Assembly (NCBI RefSeq): GCF_003148825.1 | Contig: NZ_QGGZ01000006.1 | Location: 372,001 to 436,000 of the forward strand | Length of the DNA stretch: 64,000 nt | Direction of reading: 5' to 3' | DNA from: Streptomyces sp. CG 926 | Lineage (GTDB): Bacteria; Actinomycetota; Actinomycetes; Streptomycetales; Streptomycetaceae | Shown: piece after piece, positions 33,169-43,700 of the stretch | Layout of the letters: the number at the start of each line of letters is the position of its first letter | Numbering within the stretch: position 1 is the first letter of the stretch | Position numbers and translations under genes: made by a program | Notes under the pieces: model-generated | Databases searched by the model: none | What the model saw: the letters and a program-made list of their open reading frames with translations, nothing else | Told to the model about the DNA's origin: nothing

Positions 33169-34020
33169 ATGACCGCCACGGTCTCCTTCACGATCGATTC
33201 GCCGCTCGGCCCCCGCCCCACCACGATCGCCTACGAGCGCAAAGGCGCCGGCGAACCCCTACTCCTGCTGCACGGCATCGGTCATCACCTCCAGGCCTGG
33301 CACCCGGTGATCGACATCCTGGCCACCGAGCACGACGTGATCGCCGTCGACCTGCCCGGCTTCGGCGCCTCGGAGCCCCTGCCCCAAGGGGTTCCGTACT
33401 CCCTGGGAACGGTGGCTCCGGCCCTCGGGGCGCTCTGCGCGGCCCTCGGCGTCGAGCGCCCGCACGTCGCGGGCAATTCGCTCGGCGGTCTGCTCGCCCT
33501 CGAAATGGGCCGGAGCAACCTCGTCCGCTCCGTCACCGCCCTCTCCCCCGCCGGGTTCTGGACCGAGGCCGAACGCCGCTACGCCTTCGCCACCCTCCTG
33601 GCGATGCGCGCCGGCGCCAGGGCGCTGCCCCTGCCCGCCGTCCGGCGGCTCTCGCGCACCGCCGCCGGCCGTGCCGCGCTCACCGGCACCATCTATGCAC
33701 GCCCGTCCCGCCGCCCGGCCGAGGCGGTCGTCGCGGAGACCCTCGCCCTGCGCGATGCCACCGGATTCGAGGACACCCTGGCCGCGGGCGGCTCCGTACG
33801 CTTCACGGACGACGTGCCCGGCATGCCCGTCACCATCGCCTGGGGCACCCGCGACCGGCTGCTGCTGCGCCGCCAGGGCATCCGCGCCAAGCACACGGTC
33901 CCCGGCGCCCGGCTGGTGCGACTCCCGGGCTGCGGCCACGTCCCGATGAACGACGATCCGGCGCTCGTGTCCCGGGTGGTACTGGACACGGCCCGCAGCG
34001 CGCGGCTCGTCGCCGCCTGA
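33169..34020 (+). CDS. alpha/beta hydrolase
   Basis: This 283-residue cytoplasmic hydrolase has an oxyanion HGIGHH segment (LLLLHGIGHHLQAW), VDLPGFGAS, the nucleophile elbow GNSLGG (about residue 104), the acid in WGTRDRLLL and the His in PGCGHVPMNDDP. Such proteins include esterases, epoxide hydrolases and lactonases; specificity is not visible. It is transcribed away from the GntR gene across a shared control region, so it is a likely target of that regulator. ATG 33169 follows GAGGAG. Confidence 0.9.
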   Translation: MTATVSFTIDSPLGPRPTTIAYERKGAGEPLLLLHGIGHHLQAWHPVIDILATEHDVIAVDLPGFGASEPLPQGVPYSLGTVAPALGALCAALGVERPHVAGNSLGGLLALEMGRSNLVRSVTALSPAGFWTEAERRYAFATLLAMRAGARALPLPAVRRLSRTAAGRAALTGTIYARPSRRPAEAVVAETLALRDATGFEDTLAAGGSVRFTDDVPGMPVTIAWGTRDRLLLRRQGIRAKHTVPGARLVRLPGCGHVPMNDDPALVSRVVLDTARSARLVAA

Positions 34021-34022
34021 AA

Positions 34023-34096
34023 GGCCGACGCGGGATCCCGGCCCGGGTCCTGGCCCGGGTCTCACCCCAGGTCCCGGCCCGGATCCCGCGTCGGCC
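34023..34096 (+). terminator. long hairpin after alpha/beta hydrolase
   Basis: GGCCGACGCGGGATCC (34023-34038) and its exact reverse complement (34081-34096) form a 16-bp stem, extended by further GGCCCGGG/CCCGGCC pairing inside. It starts 3 bp after the stop codon. Confidence 0.75.
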
Positions 34097-34128
34097 GGAT
34101 CAGGTCCAGGATCGGCCGGATCAGGTCC
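34091..34128. repeat. 21-bp direct repeat
   Basis: TCGGCCGGATCAGGTCC occurs at 34091-34107 and 34112-34128, overlapping the hairpin's right arm. The rest of the 249-bp gap shows no gene. Confidence 0.7.
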
Positions 34129-34269
34129 TGGTCGGCCGAACACCTGAACACATGAACGAATGAGCGGCTGACGGCTGTTCATCCGGGGTTCGCGTGGGCG
34201 ACGCGGCCGGGCCGGTGTGCGACGGCACGCTGGTCCGACCCGTCCTCGCCGGCCCCAGGAGACGAACCG

Positions 34270-35838
34270 ATGGCATCGATCCCGCACACCCGACGGTCCC
34301 TCATCGGCGGTTCCCTCGCCCTGTCCTCCGCGCTGATCGCCGCCCCTGCGCTCGCCGTCCCCGCCTTCGCTCGCTCCGGCCGGCCCGCCGCGCTCTGGGG
34401 CGTCCAGTCCGGCGAGATCACCGCCCACTCGGCCACCGTGTGGACCCGTTCCGACCGCCTGGCGCGGATGTACGTCGAGACCTCCCCGAGCGAGGCGTTC
34501 CGCTACGCCGTACGCCGCCACCACGGCCCCCTGCTCGGCCCGTCGAGCGACTTCACCGGCACCACCGTGCTGCGCGACCTGCCGCCCGGCCGGCAGATCC
34601 ACTACCGGGTCGTCCTGACCGACCCCGACGACCCCCGCCGCAGCTCTGCACCGGTCCACGGCAGCTTCCGCACCACGCCCGTCTCCCGCCGCCACGACGT
34701 GCGCTTCCTGTGGTCCGGCGATCTCGCGGGCCAGGGCTGGGGCATCAACCCCGATCTCGGCGGCTACCGCGTCTTCGAGGAGATGCGGCTGCGCGACCCC
34801 GACTTCTTCCTCTTCAGCGGGGACACCGTCTACGCCGACGGGCCGATCAACGCCACCGCGCCACTGCGCGACGGCAGCCTGTGGCGCAACGTCACGACCG
34901 AGGAGAAGGCGAAGGTCGCCGAGACGCTCGCCGAGTTCCGCGGGAACTTCCGCTACAACCTGCTCGACCGCAATCTGCTCGGCTTCAACGCCCAGGTCCC
35001 GGTCCTCGCCCAGTGGGACGACCACGAGGTGCGCAACAACTGGTACCCCGGCCAGCTCATCGACGACCCCCGCTACACCGTCAAGGAGGCCGACGTCCTC
35101 GCCTCCCGCGCCCGCCAAGCCTTCGGCGAGTACTTCCCCGTCACCGACCTGCGCGGCGGCCGCGCCGAGGGCCGGATGTACCGGGTGATGCGGTACGGCC
35201 CGCTGCTCGACGTCTTCGTCCTCGACATGCGCGCCTACCGGAACGCCAACTCCCCCGACGCCCAGACCGAGGACCCCATCGGCATCCTCGGCCCCGAGCA
35301 GCTGGCCTGGGTCAAGCGCGAGCTGTCCCGCTCCCGCGCCACCTGGAAGGTCATCGCCGCCGACATGCCGCTGGGCATCGTCGTCCCCGACGGCGCCGCG
35401 AACTTCGAGGCCGTCGCCCAGGGCGACCCCGGCGCTCCGCTGGGCCGCGAGCTCCAGATCGCCGAGCTCCTGCGGCACATCAAGCACCAGCGCATCACGG
35501 GCACCCTCTGGGTCACGGCCGACGTGCACTACACCGCCGCGAACCACTACGCGCCGGAGCGGGCCGCCTTCACCGACTTCGCGCCGTTCTGGGAGTTCGT
35601 GTCCGGCCCGATCGGCGCCGGCGCCTTCCCGGCCGGGCGGCTCGACGCCACCTTCGGCCCGGAGACGGCCTACGTGCAGTCGGCCCCCTTCGCCAACATG
35701 TCACCGTCCGAGAACCCGCCGTACTACGGCGAGGTCGACATCGACGGCGGCAGTGGGGAGCTCACCGTCCGCCTGCGCCGCCAGGGCGGGGGCGTACTCT
35801 TCACGCGGACGCTCCAGCCCGGACGCGTGGGTCAGTGA
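34270..35838 (+). CDS. PhoD-type alkaline phosphatase, Tat-exported
   Basis: This 522-residue extracellular phosphodiesterase/phosphatase has a twin-arginine signal (TRRSLIGGSLALSSALIAAPALA, residues 8-30). A PhoD N-terminal beta domain (WGVQSGEITAHSATVWTRSDR) and a metallophosphatase domain follow: WSGDLAGQGWG, FFLFSGDTVYADGP, AQWDDHEVRNNW and LWVTADVHYTAANHY. These supply the Asp, Asn and His ligands for Fe/Ca metals. In Streptomyces such enzymes release phosphate from phosphodiesters and are induced by phosphate starvation via PhoP; I saw no clear PHO box in the short leader. Tat export matches a cofactor-loaded enzyme. Confidence 0.93.
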   Translation: MASIPHTRRSLIGGSLALSSALIAAPALAVPAFARSGRPAALWGVQSGEITAHSATVWTRSDRLARMYVETSPSEAFRYAVRRHHGPLLGPSSDFTGTTVLRDLPPGRQIHYRVVLTDPDDPRRSSAPVHGSFRTTPVSRRHDVRFLWSGDLAGQGWGINPDLGGYRVFEEMRLRDPDFFLFSGDTVYADGPINATAPLRDGSLWRNVTTEEKAKVAETLAEFRGNFRYNLLDRNLLGFNAQVPVLAQWDDHEVRNNWYPGQLIDDPRYTVKEADVLASRARQAFGEYFPVTDLRGGRAEGRMYRVMRYGPLLDVFVLDMRAYRNANSPDAQTEDPIGILGPEQLAWVKRELSRSRATWKVIAADMPLGIVVPDGAANFEAVAQGDPGAPLGRELQIAELLRHIKHQRITGTLWVTADVHYTAANHYAPERAAFTDFAPFWEFVSGPIGAGAFPAGRLDATFGPETAYVQSAPFANMSPSENPPYYGEVDIDGGSGELTVRLRRQGGGVLFTRTLQPGRVGQ

Positions 35839-36020
35839 GGCCCCGCAGCCTCGCGGCCCCGCGGCCCCGGATCTCACGGGATCTCGCGGAGGACCGGCCG
35901 GTCGGACCTGCGATCCGGTTATGAGCCGGAAAACTGGGTGAAATCGGCCAGATGGACACTTAACCAGTCGGTCACAGATCGTTCGTGATCACGCAACACC
36001 CCTGCGCCACAGTGGTGTGC

Positions 36021-37514
36021 ATGACTGACCGTAACCCCGCCTCCGTCCACCGTCCCCACCGTCACCACTGGCGCCGTGACGTCGTCGAGCTCGCCGCGAT
36101 GTTCTGCGCCGTCGCGGTCGCCGACGCCATCGCCAATCTCGTCGTGCACGGCCCGAGGGGCCCGGTCCTGCTCGTGGCCTCGGCCGTCGCACTCCTGGTG
36201 ACGGCGGCCTTCCACACCTGGTGGGCCCGACGCCACAGCCATGCGCCCCCGCCGCCGAGCACAGCCCCGACCGATCCGCAGCCGCTCCCGTCGACGTCGA
36301 CGTCGACGGCCACCGCGAGCAGCACCAGCCTCTGGCGGATGCGCACGACCGTACGGGACGAGCCGGGGTCCCTGGCCGCCCTCTGCACCGCTCTCGCCCG
36401 TAACAGCGTGGACATCCTGACCCTCCAGACGCACCCGCTCCCCGAGGGCGGCACCGTCGACGAGTTCCTGCTGCGCGCCCCGCAGGAACTGCCCTCCGCC
36501 GACCTCGGCCGGGCCGTCGCCCGGGCCGGCGGCCACAGCACCTGGATCGAGCGCGCCGACGCCCACGACCTGGTCGACACCCCGACGCGGGTCCTGGGCC
36601 TCGCCACCCGTACCGCCCTCGACGCCGCCGAGCTGCCCCTCGCCCTGCGTCAACTGCTCGGCCGCTGCACGATCCACTCCATCCCGGCGACCACCCTGTC
36701 CGGCCGCCCCAACGCCGGCGCGGACGCCCCGGTCGAGGGGGTCCTGGAGGCCACGGTCATGCGGCTGCGCGACCCTTCGGGCGGTGCGATCACCGTGGAG
36801 CGGCCCTACCTGCCCTTCACCCCGACCGAGTTCGCGCGGGCCCGCGCCCTCGTCGAACTCGACGCCCGCCTCGGCCCCCGCGTCCCGCGCAGCCAAGACG
36901 TACTGACCCTGCCCGAGGGCAACGAGATCACCGTGCGCCGTGCCGACGGCTCCGACCTGCCGGCGGCCCGCGCCATGCACGACCGCTGCTCCGAGCGCAC
37001 CCTGTCGCTGCGCTACCACGGGCCCGTCCACGACGCCGACCGCTACCTCGGCCACCTGTTGAGCCCCCGCTTCGGCCGCACCCTCGCCGCGACCACCGCG
37101 TCCGGCAAGCTCGTCGCCCTCGGCCACCTGCTGTGGGACGGCGACGAGACCGAGGTCGCGCTGCTCATCGAGGACGACTGGCAGCGCCGCGGCATCGGTT
37201 CCGAGCTCCTGGGCCGACTCCTCGCGATGGCCGTCGAGGCCGGGTGCGACAGCGTGTACGCCGTCACCCAGGCCGCCAACACCGGCATGGTCGCCGCCAT
37301 GCGCGGCCTCGGCCTCCCCCTCGACTACCAGATCGAGGAGGGCACCCTGGTGATCACGGCCCGGCTGGACGCGACCCCGGTCGGCTCCCGCCTGCCCTAC
37401 GAGACGCCCTACGAGCCCGCCCACCAGCCGCCCTACGAGGCGGACCGCGAGCTGCACCGCGCGCTCCCGCACGAACTCCCCCGCGAGCAGTCGGCCCCGC
37501 GCCGCCACCGCTGA
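36021..37514 (+). CDS. membrane-anchored ACT-GNAT acetyltransferase
   Basis: This 497-residue protein has an unusual domain order: two hydrophobic helices (about residues 22-42 and 48-66), a Ser/Thr/Pro linker, an ACT domain (~110-185: TVRDEPGSLAALCTALARNSVDILTLQTHPL), a middle region, and a GNAT domain (~310-450). The GNAT part contains IEDDWQRRGIGSELL and ends QIEEGTLVITARL. The core matches actinobacterial ACT-GNAT protein lysine acetyltransferases, which are allosterically controlled by amino acids. The membrane anchor is the odd part. The last ~45 residues are a YETPYEPAHQPPYEAD-type tail. ATG 36021 was chosen by the leader; an in-frame GTG upstream is possible. Confidence 0.85.
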   Translation: MTDRNPASVHRPHRHHWRRDVVELAAMFCAVAVADAIANLVVHGPRGPVLLVASAVALLVTAAFHTWWARRHSHAPPPPSTAPTDPQPLPSTSTSTATASSTSLWRMRTTVRDEPGSLAALCTALARNSVDILTLQTHPLPEGGTVDEFLLRAPQELPSADLGRAVARAGGHSTWIERADAHDLVDTPTRVLGLATRTALDAAELPLALRQLLGRCTIHSIPATTLSGRPNAGADAPVEGVLEATVMRLRDPSGGAITVERPYLPFTPTEFARARALVELDARLGPRVPRSQDVLTLPEGNEITVRRADGSDLPAARAMHDRCSERTLSLRYHGPVHDADRYLGHLLSPRFGRTLAATTASGKLVALGHLLWDGDETEVALLIEDDWQRRGIGSELLGRLLAMAVEAGCDSVYAVTQAANTGMVAAMRGLGLPLDYQIEEGTLVITARLDATPVGSRLPYETPYEPAHQPPYEADRELHRALPHELPREQSAPRRHR

Positions 37515-37760
37515 GAGCTCCGTCCGGACCGGGACCCCGACCGGGTGCCGGCTCCGGCGGGGGCGGCGGTTCCGGCGGGATCCGGCCAAGCTGCGCGCGT
37601 ACCGTCCCCGGCGAGCTTTCCGCCGGGGACGCGAAGTCGCTTGTCCAGCAAGGTGGTTGAAGATTTTTCGCACGGATGGCCGACCCCGCTCCGGCCCGCG
37701 TCAGCAGTCCGACGGCAATCGGTGATGACGGGAACCCGTCTCGCATACGAAGATGTCCGC

Positions 37761-39464
37761 ATGTCAGAGACCCTCCACAACGGCAGTGCACTTCGGCTGC
37801 CCCGCCAGGTGGCCGACGCGTACGTCGACGACCTCATCGCCCTCGACCCGATCACCGGCACCTACCTCGGTGTCGCCGCGAGTTCGAGCAAGCTCCCGGA
37901 CTTCTCTCCGGCGGGCCGTGCGGCCCTGGCCGAGCTCATCCGCGAGACCCTCACGCGCCTCGACGCCGCCGAGTCGGCGCCCGGCGCCGACAGCGACGCC
38001 GAACGCCGCTGCGCCCGGCTGCTGCGCGAGCGCCTCACCGCCGAACTCGCCGTGGTGGAGGCCGACGAGGACCTGTGCGCCGTCAGCAACATCCACAGCC
38101 CGGCGCACTCGATCCGTGAGATCTTCTCCCTGACCCCCGCCGACACCGATGAGGACTGGGCGGCGATCGCCGAGCGGCTGCGGGCCGTACCGGCCGCCTT
38201 CGCCGGCTACCGCGAGAGCCTCGGGCTGGGCTTGGAGCGCGGCCTGTACGGCGGCCCCCGGGCCACCACCACCATGATCGGCCAGCTCACCACCTGGGTC
38301 GGCCAGGACGGCTCCGAGGCGCCCTTCTTCGAGGGCTTCGTCTCCGCCGGTCCCGACTCCCTGCGCGCCGAACTCGACGCCGCGGCCGCGGGCGCGACGG
38401 CCGCCGTCGTCGAACTCCGCGACTGGATGGACTCGGTGTACGCCCCGGCCGTCGAGGGCAAGCCCGACACCGTGGGCCGCGAGCGGTACGCCCGCTGGGC
38501 CCGCTTCTTCAACGGCACCGACCTGGACCTGGAAGAGGCGTACGCCTACGGCTGGTCCGAGTACCACCGTCTGCTCGCCGAGATGAAGTCCGAGGCGGCC
38601 AAGATCCTTCCGGGCGCCGGCCCCTGGGAGGCGCTGAAGCACCTGGACGAGCACGGCACGCACATCGAGGGCGTGGACGAGGTCCGGGCCTGGCTCCAGG
38701 GCCTGATGGACGAGGCCATCGAGAACCTCGACGGCACCCACTTCGAACTCGCCGAGCGCGTGCGCGAGGTGGAGTCCCGCATCGCCCCGCCGGGCGGCCC
38801 CGCGGCCCCGTACTACACGTCCCCCTCCGAGGACTTCTCCCGCCCGGGTCGCACCTGGCTGCCCACCATGGGCCAGACCCGCTTCGCCGTGTACGACCTG
38901 GTGTCCACCTGGTACCACGAGGGCGTGCCGGGCCACCACCTGCAGCTCGCGCAGTGGACGCACGTCGCGGACCAGCTCTCGCGCTACCAGGCCACCGTCG
39001 GCATGGTCAGCGCCAACGCCGAGGGCTGGGCGCTGTACGCGGAGCGGCTGATGGACGAGCTGGGCTACCTCAAGGACGCCGAGCAGCGCCTGGGTTACCT
39101 GGACTGCCAGATGATGCGCGCGGCGCGGGTCATCGTGGACATCGGTATGCACGTGGGTCTGGAGATCCCGGCGGACTCGCCGTTCCACCCGGGTGAGCAG
39201 TGGACGGTGGACCTGGCGCAGGAGTTCTTCGGCCTGCACAGCGGCCGGCCGGCGGACTTCGTCGAGAGCGAGCTGACCCGCTACCTGTCGATGCCGGGGC
39301 AGGCCATCGGCTACAAGCTGGGCGAGCGCGCCTGGCTGCTGGGCCGGGACAACGCCCGTGCCGCGCGCGGCGACGGGTTCGACCTGAAGGCCTGGCACAT
39401 GGCGGCGCTGTCGCAGGGCTCGCTGGGTCTGGACGATCTGGTGGACGAGCTGTCCAAGCTCTGA
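37761..39464 (+). CDS. DUF885 family metallopeptidase-like protein
   Basis: This 567-residue cytoplasmic, mostly helical protein belongs to DUF885. It has the metal motif YHEGVPGHHLQLAQW (about residues 390-404) and the downstream AEGWALYAERLMDELGYL glutamate, which together form a thermolysin-like zinc site. Similar proteins are annotated as dipeptide or amino-acid ester hydrolases; the true substrate is not established. The start MSETLHNGSALRLPRQVADAY was chosen over a frame that continues upstream without conservation. No signal peptide. Confidence 0.88.
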   Translation: MSETLHNGSALRLPRQVADAYVDDLIALDPITGTYLGVAASSSKLPDFSPAGRAALAELIRETLTRLDAAESAPGADSDAERRCARLLRERLTAELAVVEADEDLCAVSNIHSPAHSIREIFSLTPADTDEDWAAIAERLRAVPAAFAGYRESLGLGLERGLYGGPRATTTMIGQLTTWVGQDGSEAPFFEGFVSAGPDSLRAELDAAAAGATAAVVELRDWMDSVYAPAVEGKPDTVGRERYARWARFFNGTDLDLEEAYAYGWSEYHRLLAEMKSEAAKILPGAGPWEALKHLDEHGTHIEGVDEVRAWLQGLMDEAIENLDGTHFELAERVREVESRIAPPGGPAAPYYTSPSEDFSRPGRTWLPTMGQTRFAVYDLVSTWYHEGVPGHHLQLAQWTHVADQLSRYQATVGMVSANAEGWALYAERLMDELGYLKDAEQRLGYLDCQMMRAARVIVDIGMHVGLEIPADSPFHPGEQWTVDLAQEFFGLHSGRPADFVESELTRYLSMPGQAIGYKLGERAWLLGRDNARAARGDGFDLKAWHMAALSQGSLGLDDLVDELSKL

Positions 39465-39584
39465 CGACTCGGCCGCGTCGGCGGGCGAACACCGGACGAC
39501 CGACGCCGGACGACCGACGCCGGACGGGCCGCTCATCCTCGGGGATGGGCGGCCCGTCCCCGTCGGCGACGTAGGACGCACACC

Positions 39585-40130
39585 TCAGCAGCCGCAGTCG
39601 TCCGAGTCGGTCGGCGCGGTCAGCGGGTCGGCCTCGGCGCGCTGTTGGCTGCCCTGCCAGGTCTCGACCTCGAAGCCCTCGCGGATCCAGTACTCGATGC
39701 CGCCGAGCATCTCCTTGACCTGGAAGCCGAGTTCGGCCAGGGCGAGGGCCGAGCGGGTGCCGCCGTTGCAGCCGGGGCCCCAGCAATACGTGACCACGGG
39801 GACGTTCTTGTCCAGGAGCCGCTCGGCCTGCTCGGGGACGAGGGCGGTGGGCAGGTGGACGGCGCCGGGCACATGGGCCTGGTCCCAGGACGGGGTGGAG
39901 CGGGAGTCGACGAGCTGGAAGCCGAGCTCGGCGCCCTGCTCACGGTGGGCCTTGAAGGCGGCGGCGACATCCGACACGTCCGCGTGGAAGGCCAGGCTCG
40001 CGGAGAAGTACGCGGCCGCCGCGGCCGGGGAGGCCGGGGGCACGCGGAGCACGGGGTTGATGAGGGCGGGGGCCGGGGCGGTACCGGGGGCGGTAGCGGG
40101 TGCGGGTGCGGTGTTCTGCGTCGTCGTCAT
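39585..40130 (-). CDS. rhodanese-like sulfurtransferase domain protein
   Basis: This 181-residue protein has a rhodanese fold with VDSRSTPSWDQAHVPGAVHLP and an active-site loop CWGPGCNGGTRSALAL (cysteines near residues 118 and 123). The loop is longer than the usual six residues, which is seen in some cytoplasmic members. The N-terminus (1-25) is Ala/Pro/Thr-rich and the end is DDCGC. It may move sulfane sulfur. The divergent Lrp/AsnC gene lies 94 bp away with possible operator sequence (CGAT...ATCG, 40144-40160) between. Confidence 0.85.
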   Translation of the reverse strand: MTTTQNTAPAPATAPGTAPAPALINPVLRVPPASPAAAAAYFSASLAFHADVSDVAAAFKAHREQGAELGFQLVDSRSTPSWDQAHVPGAVHLPTALVPEQAERLLDKNVPVVTYCWGPGCNGGTRSALALAELGFQVKEMLGGIEYWIREGFEVETWQGSQQRAEADPLTAPTDSDDCGC

Positions 40131-40224
40131 GGCCAGAAATCTACGATCTGTTGATCATCGCCGGAAGTGGCTTTCCCCGGCCTTTTCCTTGTCCGACCGG
40201 GGAATCCCCTGCTAGACCTGCACC

Positions 40225-40671
40225 ATGACCGACTATTCCCCCGACGCCACCGACTGGCGGATCCTCGAAGCCCTCCAGCGGGACGGGCGCGCCAGTTTCA
40301 CCGAGCTCGCCCGTACCGTGTCCATGTCCGCGAGCGCCGTCACCGAGCGGGTCCGCCGGCTGGAGGAGAGCGGCATCATCACGGGCTACACGGCGGTGGT
40401 GGATCCGGAGAAGCTCGGCAAGTCGATCCTCGCGCTGGTGCGGCTGCGCTACCCGCACGGGAACTACAAGCCGTTCCACGACTTCCTGGAGGCGGCCCCG
40501 GAGATCCTGGAGGCCCATCACGTGACCGGGGACGACTGTTTCGTCCTCAAGGTCGCGGCGCGCTCGATGGCGCACCTAGAGGAGGTCACGGGCCGGATCT
40601 CGGGCCTCGGACCGGTGACGACGAGCATCGTGTACTCCTCGCCGCTGCCCCGCAGACCGCTCAGCCCCTGA
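40225..40671 (+). CDS. Lrp/AsnC family transcriptional regulator
   Basis: This 148-residue regulator has the AsnC helix-turn-helix (TDWRILEALQRDGRASFTELARTVSMSASAVTERVRRLEESG, about 8-50) and a C-terminal RAM/ACT-like ligand domain (~65-140, with HVTGDDCFVLKVAARSMAHLEEV). Members sense amino acids and oligomerise on DNA. The divergent rhodanese gene is the likely target. The end PLPRRPLSP is proline-rich. Confidence 0.92.
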   Translation: MTDYSPDATDWRILEALQRDGRASFTELARTVSMSASAVTERVRRLEESGIITGYTAVVDPEKLGKSILALVRLRYPHGNYKPFHDFLEAAPEILEAHHVTGDDCFVLKVAARSMAHLEEVTGRISGLGPVTTSIVYSSPLPRRPLSP

Positions 40672-40717
40672 GCCCTCGGGCCCTCGGTCCCCTGAGCCTT
40701 CGGGCCCTGAGCCTTCG
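40665..40717. repeat. 20-bp repeat, two copies and a partial
   Basis: CCCCTGAGCCCTCGGGCCCT (40665-40684) recurs with one change at 40689-40708; a partial CCCTGAGCCTTCG follows. Overlapping inverted parts could terminate both converging genes (Lrp and sbcC). Confidence 0.65.
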
Positions 40718-40730
40718 AACCCCTGGACCC

Positions 40731-43700
40731 TCAGTCCGTGAACGCCGCCGTGCGGTGGCGCACCACGGATCCGCCGCGCTGCTTGACGATCTCCAGCTGG
40801 GTCTGGACGCGGGTCCGCAGGTCGGCGACGTGGCTGACGATGCCGACGCTGCGGTCCCGCTCGCGCAGCGAGTCCAGGACGTCGAGCACCTCGTCCAGCG
40901 CCTGGTCGTCGAGGCTGCCGAAGCCCTCGTCGATGAAGAGGGTGTCGAGCCGCATCCCGCCCGCTTCGTCCGTGACCACGTCCGCGAGGCCGAGCGCCAG
41001 GGCGAGCGAGGCGAAGAAGGTCTCGCCGCCCGACAGGGTGGCGGTGTCGCGCTCGCTGCCGGTCCACGCGTCGACCACGTGCAGTCCGAGCCCGGAGCGG
41101 CCCCGTCCGCTCGCGCGCGCGTCGGAGTGGACCAAGGTGTAGCGGCCGCCGGACATGCGCAGCAGGCGTACCGTCGCGGCGGCGGCCACCTGCTCCAGGC
41201 GGGCGGCCAGCACGTAGGCCTCCAGGCGCATCTTGCGCTCGTTGTCGGCGGAGGTGCCGGCGGTGAGTCCGGCCAGCCGGGCGACCCGGTCGTAGGCCTC
41301 GCGCAGCGGACCGAGCGCGCGCAGTTCCTGCTCGGCCCGCCGGGAGAGCCGGTCGAGCTCCGCGCAGCGCACCCGGGCCGCGTCGGCCGCCGACCCCGCC
41401 GTACGAAGCTTCGCCGCGGCGAAGGTCGCAGCGGCCTCGGCCGCATCCGGCGCGGCCGGAGGCAGGGCTGCCGCCTCGGCGGCGCCGGTCTCGCGACGGC
41501 GGTCCGCCAGCAGGGTCTCCTCCGTCTGCCAGGCGTCCATCCGGTGTTGGAGCGCGGTGCGTTCGTACTCGGGGAGCACCGCGTCGGCGGCGGCCTCGAT
41601 GGTGTCGAACCCGGCCTTGAACGAGGCGTCGGCGAGCTGGTCGTCGGCCTCCTTCAGTCGGGCGGCGGTGGCCTCGGCCCGGCGCAGCAAGGTGGCCGCG
41701 CCGGAGACCAGCCGGACCCGGTCCTCCAGGGTGCGGGCGCGGGCCGCGACGGTGGGCGCGCCGTCCCGTACGAGGGCGAGTTCGGCCTCCAGCCCGGCCT
41801 GTTCGCGGTCCAGGGCCTCGCGCCGGGAGGCCCTGGCGGCGGCCCGGGTCTCGGCGCCCTGCCGGTCGGCGCTGCGCGCGGTGTGCTCCCGCTCGGCCCG
41901 GGCGAGCTGTTCGCGGGCGGCGTGCAGACCGGCGGCCGCGGCGTGGGCGGCGGCATGACGGTCACTCAGGTTGGCGGTCAGGCCTAGCAGTTCGGTGGTG
42001 GTGGCGTCTCCTGCGGCGGCCGCGGCCTCGGCGCGGGCCTCCTGCGCGGCGGCGAGCCGGCGCTCGACGGCGGCCCGGGCCTGCTCGGCCCGTTCGAGGT
42101 GGGCGTGGGCGGCGTCCTCGGCCGCGCGGTCGACGTGGCCGGGGGCCGGGCGGGCCGGAGCGGGGTGCTCCGCGGACCCGCACACGGTGCAGGCCTTCCC
42201 CGCGACCAGTGCTTCGGCGAGCTCTGCGGCGATCCCGCGCAGTCGGGCCTCCTTGAGCTCCAGCCAGCGCTCCCGGGCGGCGGCCGACTCCTCGCGCAGG
42301 GTGAGCAGTTCGCCTGCGGCGCGCGCCGCGTCGGCGTCGAGCTCGTCCCGTCGCCCGGCGGCGTTCAGCTGCATGCGGGCCGGCTCCAGTCGGCCCGCGA
42401 GCTGCTCGGCGAGGGTCGCGGCCTGCTGGGCGGTGTCCACGCGCTCCTGCAGTGCCGTACGGGTCGCCTCCCAGCGCTCCAGCCACTCGGCGGACTCCTG
42501 GTGCTGCTCCTCGGCGGCGCGGGACTCCCGTTCCAGGTCGGCCCGTTCGCGGCCGATCTCGGCGCTGCGCTGTTCGGCGCGCTGCGCCGCGCCGAGCGCG
42601 CCCAGGGCCTCGCGCAGGCGCTGCTCGACGTCGGCGAGCTGCTCGACCCCCGCTTCCTTCAGCGTGGGCGGGAGCTGTGTCCGGGCGGAGGTCTCGGCGT
42701 GGGCTGCGGCCAGGTGTGCGGCGGAGGCGGCGCCGCGCAGTTCCAGGGCGGGGGCCACCAGGGCGCCGCGCCGAGCCCGGTCCAGCAGGTCGCGTACGCG
42801 GTCCCGTTCGGGCTCGGCCTCCGCCAGTAGCGCGGCCCGTCGGAGGGTCTCCGCGTGTCGGCGCTGCAGCCGGTCGAGCTCCCGCGCGTCCTCGGCGGCC
42901 CGTCGGGCGGCGGCGTGCCGGCTTTCGACGGCTGCCAGCGCGTACTCGGCAACGCCCTGGCGTTCGCGGGCCGCGCACCGGGCGACGGCCGCCCAGGCCC
43001 GCACGGCCTCGGCGAGTCCGGGGTCGCCCGGCTGGTGGCCGGGCATCGGCCAGGCCCGCAGGTCGGCGCTGTCGCCGGCGGCCTGGGCGAGCCGCTGGGC
43101 GGTGTGGAGCACCTTCTCGTCGCCGGCCCGGACCTTGGCCTCGGCGGCCCGGCGGCGCTCGCCGAGCAGGGCCTCGACGGCGGCGAAGCGGCGGGTGTCG
43201 AAGAGCCGGCCGAGCAGTCGGCCGCGGGCCGCCTCGTCGGCGCGCAGGAACTTCGCGAACTCGCCCTGGGGCAGCAGCACGACCTGGCAGAACTGCTCGC
43301 GGCTCATGCCGAGCAGCTGCTCGATCTCCTCGCCGATCTCCTGGTGGGAGCGACTCAGCGGCTCCCAGCCCTCGCCGGTGTGCTCGCGCAGTCGGCTCTG
43401 GGCCTTGTCCTTGGTGGTGCCTGTGCCGCGCTTCTTCGGGCGTTCCTGTTCGGGCCGCCGGCTGATCTCCAACCGGCGTCCGCCCGCGGTGAGTTCGAGG
43501 GTGACCTCGGTGGGGGTGTCGGCGGCGGCGTGGTCGCTGCGCAGGCTGGTGCCGGGGGCCTGACGGGGGCCGGGCACGGAACCGTAGAGCGCGTAGCAGA
43601 CGGCGTCGAGCACGGAGGTCTTACCGGCTCCGGTGGGTCCGTGCAGCAGGAAGATGCCCGCGCCGGACAGGGCGTCGAAATCGATCTCCTGGGGCTCGGC

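Noticed and set aside
34041..34128. GGATC-rich repeats after the hydrolase as a possible attachment site
   Set aside because: They form part of a terminator hairpin and short tandem copies; no integrase gene or tRNA is nearby.
33259..35547. Long minus-strand frame antisense to the alpha/beta hydrolase and PhoD genes
   Set aside because: Composition is Val/Gly/Asp/Arg-rich shadow sequence and it crosses a strong terminator.
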